DNA of 64,000 nucleotides from Macrosoma leucophasiata (Eukaryota > Arthropoda > Insecta > Lepidoptera > Hedylidae): the NCBI GenBank assembly GCA_036365455.1, contig JAWQUS010000010.1, positions 13,276,501 through 13,340,500 on the forward strand, in the 5' to 3' direction. Below, one piece after another: positions 56,937-64,000 of the stretch. The translations under genes were made by a program, and so were the position numbers. Under the pieces are notes generated by a model that made no database searches, was not told the DNA's origin, and saw only the letters and a list, made by a program, of their open reading frames with translations. Position 1 is the stretch's first letter; each line of letters opens with the position of its first letter.

Positions 56937-57905
56937 GCAGGATCCGGTTTAGTGGCGGATTCGTTTTTACGGGCATTTTCACACGAATTACCGGCTGCGC
57001 ATTCAGTATTGTATAGAATACCTAGGCAAAGTATAAAATCAATAATATTTAATGCATTACCTATACATTTTAGGTGTGCTTTACATTATACCTAAGTAAT
57101 GTACGCCTAAGCCTCAGGGATGGTAATGCATTGGAAATTGACCTCTGGTTTTTGTGTGCAGGTCCATTTCTCAATTGTACAAAACCTTAACACGTGAATC
57201 CGAGGTAGGATTTAAAAAAAAAATTGGTAGGTACCTAAGGTTAAATATATACCAAAAACACATGAAAAGTATATTTATAAAAATATGTTACAATTCAATT
57301 TAAATCATTATCTACGTGTGACGCAGCTACGTCTGCTGTTGTACTCGTAGCATACGGACTACGGACGTGAAACTGATTCAGACAAAAATATTTGCTACGC
57401 GACGCTTGCCTTGCTACACCGCGTGTAAACGTAGCAAGCAGATTACACTGTCACTAATTTTAACGTGTTCAAAGTGCTCAAACAAGGTTCGAACACCTCT
57501 CCGAACGAGAATCTCCTATATAAGTAAAATGAAATATTTTATAATATTACAAAATAACAATGTTGCCATGTTTATCAAAAAAAAAATTAAAAATGTTCAC
57601 TAGCTTGTATTATTGCAAGAAATGTATTAAAATAAATATGTAGATTATTAAGAACATAGTAACTAGAATTATTTTCCAATGGATGTCGTTAACACCAGCG
57701 TAAAGCAATGCAATAAAATATGATCCAAATGAAACTATGTGCTACGCGACGCGTGTGAGCGTAGCAAACTTTGCCCATATTTTAACTTGTTCAAACGCCT
57801 CTAAAACCGGCATATCGTAGGTATTTAAGAAAAATAAAATATTTTTATAATCCGTCTAAACATACCCATAGAAATACAAACCTACGCCACTAAACGGGAT
57901 CCTGC
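56937..57905. mobile_element. Non-autonomous DNA transposon with GCAGGATCC terminal repeats
   Basis: The left end GCAGGATCCGGTTTAGTGGC is inverted at the right end (CGCCACTAAACGGGATCCTG). Inside, the module GCTACGCGACGC ... TTTTAAC(G/T)TGTTCAAA occurs twice (about 57393-57545 and 57738-57850). GCTACG-rich repeats recall hAT-type MITEs; the superfamily is a guess. No transposase is left. An old SINE-like fragment lies at 57095-57170. Confidence 0.55.
57095..57170 (+). repeat. SINE-like family, old fragment
   Basis: GCCTCAGGGATGGTAATGC then TTGACCTCTGGTTTTTGTG follows the family order but is strongly diverged. Confidence 0.45.
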
Positions 57906-58080
57906 AAACGACCAATACGGAAGATAATATGTGGCTGTGTAAACGCGCTATTAGGTGCTAGATAAGTTAACTAGGAATTATCCAGAGCAACAGCTCAAGA
58001 TAGTCAACTGTGAAGAAACTTAAGTGAAAAGATACCTATGTGCATTGATTCACTAGTAAACATTCATCACTTTATAGATT

Positions 58081-58173
<93 letters not shown>

Positions 58174-58463
58174 TCTAAAACAAGAAGTCAAACTGAGTAG
58201 ACCTTATTTCGATTGTACCTAATACTTGTATTCTGTTCCGAGTTTCGAGAAATGAACTCGCGATTTCATCCACAACTTTCGATCACTGGACGTAGGTATA
58301 ATCACTGCGTCGAATCAATCGCACAGAGAGTTTGCAGTTTATTAATTTTTCTAAATCATACAAATAATATGGTAACTTACTCAATACTTTGAATATATAT
58401 ATATTTATTTCTAAAATAAACTGCGTCGGGGGCAAAGGGAATATCATATATTGTTTGCATGTT
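57906..58463. other. Intergenic DNA around a microsatellite
   Basis: Apart from the (CT)n tract I recognise nothing here. Confidence 0.5.
58085..58169. repeat. (CT)n microsatellite
   Basis: About 42 uninterrupted CT dinucleotides. Confidence 0.97.
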
Positions 58464-58742
58464 TTATGTAATGTAAGTGGCAAACAAGCCTGCAGTTCAC
58501 ATTGATATTAAGTGATGACTGCAGCCTATAGACACCCACGCAAAGATCAAGGTCAAAATGCAGATGCGTTACCACTCCTGAGGCCTAAGGTGTTACGCCT
58601 CTGTGCCGGAAATTACAGGGCCGTACATTACCACCTGACCGGAACACGATAGTGCTGAACACTACCATTAAGCGGCAAGTATATTAGGTAATGCGGTGGT
58701 GCCTACGCCCGCGAGCTCCGTCACTGGAGCTCTACCACCAGT
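58464..58742 (-). repeat. SINE-like family, full-length copy
   Basis: In reverse it runs from TTTTATGTAATGTAAGTGGC to GCTCTACCACCAG. It is nearly identical to the copy at 46806-47087. Confidence 0.85.
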
Positions 58743-59221
58743 AAAACGCGCATACATTGTTTGGCGCTAAAACGTAATTGCATACCATTCTTACTTGTAA
58801 TATTTGAACAAACATAGGTTATTACGCGTGTGCTTTAGTGTTCTAATGTTATGTTGTAGTAGAGAAGCCAGGCGCGGGTTATCATGCAGATTGCGGCGAA
58901 TCAATAGGGGCGCCTCGGCCACTGACGGCGGATGACGATCAATAGCGTCCCAGCGGAGCTGTCTCCGCATTAAGGGGCTTCCTCGAACGCCTTTACACAT
59001 ATCCACAATCTATCTACACCGCATACTTTAGTTCACGATTCATACAATGCACATCAATGCGTCTCTCGCGAAATGAGAGTTTTCGTTATTATGTCAGGAT
59101 TAAAAAAAAACCGGAAATTGTTTCTAATATTTACCGGTAGGGCTCCAATGGGCAAGTTCTATTTACCCTTCAACTATGGTATTTGGTATTTTATATTAAA
59201 AAATGTGACATCGCGTCTTTA
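58743..59221. other. Intergenic DNA
   Basis: A GC-richer stretch at about 58865-58990 is present but no gene can be supported. Confidence 0.4.
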
Positions 59222-59475
59222 TTTCCTAGGGGTAGACAGAGATAAATGCATGCATTCAAGTAGACATACATGCAAACACCCGAGATTCGCTGCTTGCATT
59301 TCATGAACTAGGTGGCGAGCCTATTGACAGGTCCGATCGCATTACCAAACTCCGAGAGCAGCACTGGGAACTTCCAGAAGAAAATGGAAAAATCCAATAG
59401 TACTAATGATAAAGGATAGATAATACACCTTTATTTCTGATAGCCCCCGATCCGGGGACCGAATTCAGGATCCAC
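59222..59475. repeat. SINE-like repeat with tRNA-like motifs
   Basis: GGGGTAGACAGAGATAAATGC, then AGGTGGCGAGCCTATTGAC and CCCCCGATCCGGGGACCG resembles 41629-41890 and 48781-49035. Confidence 0.5.
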
Positions 59476-59530
59476 GGTAGCAGTAGTGACTAGTGGTAGC
59501 AGGCTACTACTACTGCTACCGTGGATCCTG
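59466..59530. repeat. Perfect 22-bp inverted repeat
   Basis: CAGGATCCACGGTAGCAGTA and two more bases pair exactly with the right arm, around a 21-base spacer that has further AGTAGT/ACTACT symmetry. It spans the end of the tRNA-like SINE. Confidence 0.75.
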
Positions 59531-59554
59531 GACAATATTAAAATAGTTTTTTTT

Positions 59555-59835
59555 TATGTAATGGAAGTGGCAAACAAGCATGCAGTTCAAATTGATGTTA
59601 AGTGATGACTGCAGCCTATAGACACCCACACAAAGACCAGGTCAAAATGCAGATGCGTTACCACTCCTGAGGCCTAAGGTGTTATACCTCTGTGCCGGAA
59701 ATTACAAGGAATTACCGAAAATACATTACCACCTGACCGGCACACGATAGTGCTGAACACTACTATTTAGGTAAGTATATTAGGTAATACAGTGGTGCCT
59801 TCGCCCGCGAGCTCCGTCACTGGAGCTCTACAAGT
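59555..59835 (-). repeat. SINE-like family, full-length copy
   Basis: It runs from TTTTATGTAATGGAAGTGGC to GCTCCGTCACTGGAGCTC. It is the second inverted-orientation copy within 1.1 kb of the one at 58464. Confidence 0.85.
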
Positions 59836-60028
59836 AAAAAGTTATTACCAGTAAGAGTTATTTTGAATTAAAAAAAAACTGAAATAGTTAAATCGATCCT
59901 GTAGCCCAGGGTGTGCGCTCATTATTATACACATTATTATATAAATACAAAGCAATATTAAGTATTAGACGCACACAACACGCAACGGATACAAATATGA
60001 AGTATTTACACTATGTGCATATCTTTTT

Positions 60029-60073
60029 AGGGTTCCGTAGTAAACAAGGAACTCTTATAGTTTCGCCATGTCC

Positions 60074-60121
<48 letters not shown>

Positions 60122-60260
60122 GTCCATCCGCGGTTTAGCGCAATAACTATTAGTACTAGAGACTTGAAATTTGGCACAAGTATACACCTTAATTACGCCG
60201 ACGAAGTGGTAGAATAAAAACATGCAAAAAATATATATTTAGGGTAACCCCTACTTGTAA
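60029..60260 (+). repeat. CTGTCTG-type interspersed repeat
   Basis: GGGTTCCGTAGTAAACAAGG leads into a (CTGT)n tract at 60067-60117, then GACTTGAAATTTGGCACAAG. It matches the intronic copy at 25845. Confidence 0.6.
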
Positions 60261-60678
60261 CGCGAGGACATTTTTTTTTAATTTTCGATTTCCATATAGT
60301 GTGGGATGGTGTATCGTTGGATAGCTCTTTTAAAAATATTATGAGTGTCCGAACATCATTTTTCAATTTAGTTAACTGTACGTGACTTATTAAGCTTTAA
60401 AGTGCAAATTTTCGTTAGACTCAAGTGTGTCCCCCCCCCCCCTACAGACTAAACGGTTATTGTTAGAAATTCAAACGTTACGGCAATAGTAGCTACATAT
60501 AACGAAATTAAAAGGAAAACTATCACCGGTTTTTTTTTACTGATTCATGCTTTCACTTACGTATTATTTAATACTTGTTTACATTTGTTTATACGGCGTC
60601 GTGAATAACTATAATTTTATTACGTTTATTTCAAAAGACTCCGTCGCTTAATAGTGTGAGCCCCGGCTCTACCACATA

Positions 60679-60783
60679 TTGCACACGTAGGCAGTGTGTA
60701 GCAGAGACAACGCTCTACGTCGAAGTCGAAACTAGCCGACTGTCTCTTTCGTAGGCTCGATATGAAATATTACTTGCTGGGTA
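60679..60783. repeat. MITE of the TATTGCACATCGAGC family, partial copy
   Basis: AGCAGAGACAACGCTCTACG, GAAGTCGAAACTAGCCG and TAGGCTCGATATGAAATATT match the right half of copy 2 at 31959-32170. Confidence 0.6.
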
Positions 60784-61292
60784 CTCTACTTTAATAGACT
60801 CTTAAAAAACAAAAACAAATATTTTTTTAATCGTAATCTCTAAAAATAATAATCTCTTAAACTTTGAGATTAAATAACAATATATCTCTTTTTCGACGAA
60901 AACAATATTAGCTTTATTTCTTAATCAATAAATAATCAAATTCGAATATTTGCCCTTAAAGTTATTAAAATACACAAACCCTAATAGGTTGCAGTCGGAT
61001 AATCATAATTAACTGTTATTTAATTGCATTCTGCGGCAGCTAACGTTTTTACAACTGAAGTCAAGCAAGACCGCAGGCGTATGGTAGTGGTAGGTATGAG
61101 GTATGCTATCACTACGGCGGCGATTAAAAAAATATCTTAATAATAATCGTTCATACGTAATCGAATAATTTTACTATTGGAGTCATGGCATCGATTGAAG
61201 GTTTTAGTAATAAATCGGTAGCTTTAACCAGCGTGTTTGACCAAATCCATAAAATCGAACAAAATTCGATGTATATTTTGAATCTTCTTCTT
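60784..61292. other. Intergenic AT-rich DNA, nothing recognised
   Basis: I see no gene, RNA or clear repeat in this stretch. Confidence 0.5.
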
Positions 61293-61540
61293 TCTTATAT
61301 ATAAAAATCAATTGCTGTTCGTAAGTCTCGCTAAGACTCGAGAACGGCTCTACCGATTTGGTTAATTTTAGTTTTGAATTACTTCTGGAAGCCCAGGTAA
61401 GGTTTAACAGGTAAGAAAATATGAAGAAATTGAAGGGAAATAAAAAAAAACACAATTTCATTTTTTCCATACAAATAGTCCGTATCTATCAAACAAATTA
61501 TTTCATTTTGAGGCAATACGAAGTTTGCCGGGTCAGCTAG
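61293..61540 (+). mobile_element. Non-autonomous Helitron, second copy
   Basis: It starts TCTTATATATAAAAATCAATTGC and ends GAAGTTTGCCGGGTCAGCTAG followed by T. It has the same structure as 26994-27243. Minus-strand open frames here are incidental. Confidence 0.82.
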
Positions 61541-61741
61541 TTTAAAATAAATATCAAAACAATATTTCTGAAATTTAAATGTCAGTATGGAAACTTTCAA
61601 AGATTCCGGCAATTTTGGAAGTTTTTCGGAATACTTTTGGAAATATCCTTGAAAAGTTTTAGCCTCGGAAACATTACAAAATTTTAATTCTTTTACAATA
61701 TGGTCAAATAATACACATGACAATAAAATATCTTCGGCCAT
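61541..61741 (-). CDS. Unrecognised short coding-like stretch next to the Helitron
   Basis: From ATG at 61741 the minus strand reads MAEDILLSCVLFDHIVKELK, FCNVSEAKTFQGYFQKYSEK and LPKLPESLKVSILTFKFQK, then runs into Helitron sequence. The composition is protein-like, but I recognise no family and see no splice partner. It could be a gene fragment interrupted by the Helitron or chance. Confidence 0.25.
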
Positions 61742-62697
61742 GCTTTTTATTTCGTTGACTTGAAAACATATTTTCAGAGGCAGAGCTCGGTTTTGATATT
61801 AATTTCAACGTGATACCTACGTACCAAGTTCCAAGTTTTACTGGACAATAGGGTACATATTTGACAATCTGTAATTATTATATTTTTAAAGGACATGGTC
61901 CGAAATTAATACGGAAACATAAAAATTATTAAAATCGGTGTATAATTTTAGAAGAGTTATAAAAATAAAAAAAAATGAAAAGAAAAAACAAATGAAAAAG
62001 TTTAAAAATAAAAACAGTTTTAGATTCCTTGTACAAATCCCAACAACGTTTACTATGCAAACTATTTACAAAAACGCAATATTAACGAAGATATTTTAAG
62101 ATTACTGGAACTCGTCATTGATTTCGGAGGTGTCTGATTGGTCTGTGGTGTAGACCTACGAAATCAATGACGAGCGTGCGACATCACAAGGCTGTACAAT
62201 TGTGTAGAGCCGTTTGAAATCATTTCATAACTTGCAACTTTCGAATGGCGATATCTCAAAAACTATTAGTAATAGACTAGTGGTTCCAATGACGATATTT
62301 ACTAACATTTCTTATACTTTGAAATCACAATAAAAAATATTAGGTAGGTAGTCAAATACCCTATTGGGTCTTGTCAAACAGCGTTGTTTTTTCCTTTTAA
62401 CATAAACGGAACACTAAAAATCATTTAAATATTCGCCTTGTTTTCTATGAGTGTCGTAAGGTTTTATGCTAAACTATTAGAAATGGCATGGATGTGTTTG
62501 AGGGAATAAAAAAGTTTTACGAGTGCTAGGTCGCTAATAGGACACCCAATTTATTCGTCAACGTCGCGGCAAATGTCCTCTCTTTTTTGCAATAGTTTTA
62601 AGTAGCTAGTAGGTATCTTATGAAATAATATTTTTATGTAGGTTTTTTAATTTCCGATAAGGATTCCCACTTAGGATTCACACACATACTCGTATAA
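61742..62697. other. Intergenic DNA with one hairpin; LINE 3' flank
   Basis: It holds a 16-bp inverted repeat at 62111-62174 (CTCGTCATTGATTTCG and its reverse complement). The last few hundred bases may include the 3' UTR of the LINE at 62698. Nothing else is recognised. Confidence 0.5.
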
Positions 62698-63540
62698 TTA
62701 TCTTAAAAGATGTTTCTTTAAATTGTTTTTAAACGTTAGTCTCGAACAAGATCTTTGGAGGACATCTGTCAGCGCATTCCACAATCGAGCTGCTTGAACA
62801 GTAAAAGAGTTAGCAACGAAACCAGATCTATGAAGGGGTATAGAAAGAGTGAGAGATTCATTAGAGCGAAGATGTAATGAGTGAGAAGAGCAGAGATATT
62901 GGAAATTATTTTTTAAATAAGTAGGAGAGGAAACGTCAAAAAGAATTGAAAAAAGTTGACACAGAATTCTGGATTGTCTACGTTGGCGGATGGTTAGCCA
63001 TTTAAGTTCAGTACGGAAAGCGGACACATGGTCAAATTTACGAAGACGGAAGATGAACCGGATTGCATTATTAACTACTCGGTCTAGTTTATCAAGACCA
63101 GCCTCATTTAAGTCCAGATAACACGCATCAGCATAATCTATTATAGGAAAAATTAGTGCCTGTACAAGTCGAATTTTCAACGGTATGGGTAGGAAATTTC
63201 TCAATCTATTCAGTGAACTTAATGACGCGTAGGCAGCACGACAAACTTCAGTGACTTGCACGTTGCAGCTGAGAGTGGCATCTATATGCAGTCCTAGGTC
63301 CTTAACAGATGGGCGAAATGTAATTTTCTGGCCCTCAAAAGTAACAGGTGCAACGGAACTGAGATCTAATTTGGCAAGCTGCTTTTGACTGCCAACTACA
63401 ATCGCCTGACACTTGTTAGGATTAACTTTAATGCCGAATTTATGAGACCACATGCTTATAATTTGTAAGTTAGTGTTAATTTTGGTAATACACTTGCTAA
63501 TATTACTAATGTTAGATTGGCCGTATATTTGCGGTAATTT
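62698..63540 (-). pseudogene. 5'-truncated LINE reverse transcriptase, C-terminal part
   Basis: The frame ends at TAA 62698 and is open back to about 63594. The LINE part starts near 63540 with INTNLQIISMWSHKFGIKVN, PNKCQAIVVGS, VKDLGLHIDATL, then RLRNFLPIPLKIRLVQALIF, PIIDYADACYLD and AARLWNALTDVLQRS. This is the end of the palm and the thumb/C-terminal region of CR1-like lepidopteran LINE reverse transcriptases, downstream of the missing YADD. It complements the 5' part at 1-1829 but is a different copy. 5' truncation is normal for LINE insertions. Confidence 0.85.
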
Positions 63541-63806
63541 ATACTTATGGAATAAATCATTGCGAATATTATTCGTATGTACGGTGTGTACCACACTCAG
63601 TTATCCGATGATTTTCCGTCCCGAGTCTATCCGTAACGGGTATGTGGTAAAGCGTTGTAATACACCTGCGAAAAATGTGCAAAAATGTATAAACTTATTG
63701 CACGAAACCATAGAGCAATACCCGCCGGTTCGCCGCGGCCGGTGGCCCGTGTTGCTCTTTGCACGAAACAGTCTAATCATCTATGATCGATAAAAAACTA
63801 ATATAC
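63541..63806. other. Intergenic DNA, nothing recognised
   Basis: A GC-rich spot near 63725-63755 (GTTCGCCGCGGCCGGTGG) stands out, but no gene or known repeat can be supported. Confidence 0.4.
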
Positions 63807-64000
63807 AATGTGTCCCAGGGATAAGTGACCGCCCGGCGTTTTTCGAATATTTGTACAAAATAAAGGATAATCACTCTTATTTAAATCAGACTTACCGGCT
63901 TTGGGTTTTTTTTAACGTTTTTTTTATTTTTTAGTAAATACGCGTGACGTGCTGCAGTTTTATTACGATATTTCCTAATTTTTTACATATTTATTCATTC
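63807..64000. mobile_element. MITE (GGGATAAGTGACCGCC TIR), second copy, cut by window edge
   Basis: It starts ATGTGTCCCAGGGATAAGTG then ACCGCCCGGCG and continues into GACTTACCGGCTTTGGG and TTTAGTAAATACGCGTGACG. The order matches the copy at 20949. It lacks the mariner insertion up to the window end. Confidence 0.85.

Noticed and set aside
58085..58169. CT tract considered as a GAGA-factor binding array
   Set aside because: It is a pure uninterrupted dinucleotide run far from any promoter, best explained as a microsatellite.
61204..61470. Minus-strand 88-codon frame
   Set aside because: It lies within the Helitron, which is non-coding in this family.

Overview
This window is eukaryotic and very probably from a lepidopteran (moth or butterfly). 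It is AT-rich, has short exons with GT-AG introns, and is full of insect repeats: Helitron ends of the lepidopteran type, RTE and CR1-like LINE fragments, tRNA-derived SINEs, mariner and pogo-like DNA transposons, and MITEs. There are no bacterial features.

Two host genes can be reconstructed, and they face each other tail to tail. On the plus strand, 10846-31144 holds the 3' two thirds of still life (sif), the insect Tiam1-type RhoGEF that activates Rac at synapses and the cell cortex. Twelve internal exons carry a complete DH domain and the following PH domain, and every splice phase joins. The 5' exons (N-terminal PH, Ras-binding and PDZ parts) lie outside, so the first 10.8 kb is read as sif intron. 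The tail has two possible ends. One runs straight on as a Ser/Pro/Arg-rich tail to a TAG at 28701, after which the frame stays open for 57 more codons. The other uses a strong GTAAGC donor at 28030 joined in phase to a short GC-rich exon at 31008-31144.

On the minus strand, 52640 down to 40115 holds a five-exon gene for a 324-residue protein that I do not recognise. It has a Tyr/Ala/Pro/His-rich N-terminus, a basic helix and an acidic, Ser/Thr-rich C-terminus. It starts in a GC-rich promoter-like block (52640-53180), and its large introns contain other GC-rich islands. The two 3' UTRs seem to meet near 36.6-36.9 kb.

The rest is mobile DNA. At 1-3116 (minus) lies a LINE with an uninterrupted endonuclease/reverse-transcriptase frame cut by the window edge, plus a separate ORF1. 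A 5'-truncated LINE of the same general kind lies at 62698-63540. A mariner remnant with TIRs of about 366 bp sits inside a MITE in one sif intron. A 1.14-kb pogo-like remnant lies in another. One SINE-like family has about ten copies. From 53.2 kb to the end I see only repeats and AT-rich sequence.

The points most worth checking are the sif stop-codon readthrough or recoding candidate, the sif alternative last exon, a decayed duplicate of the exon that opens the DH domain, a Helitron ending 29 bases before a sif splice acceptor, an intronic miRNA-like hairpin, an inverted duplication of a tRNA-like sequence, and the unrecognised minus-strand gene.
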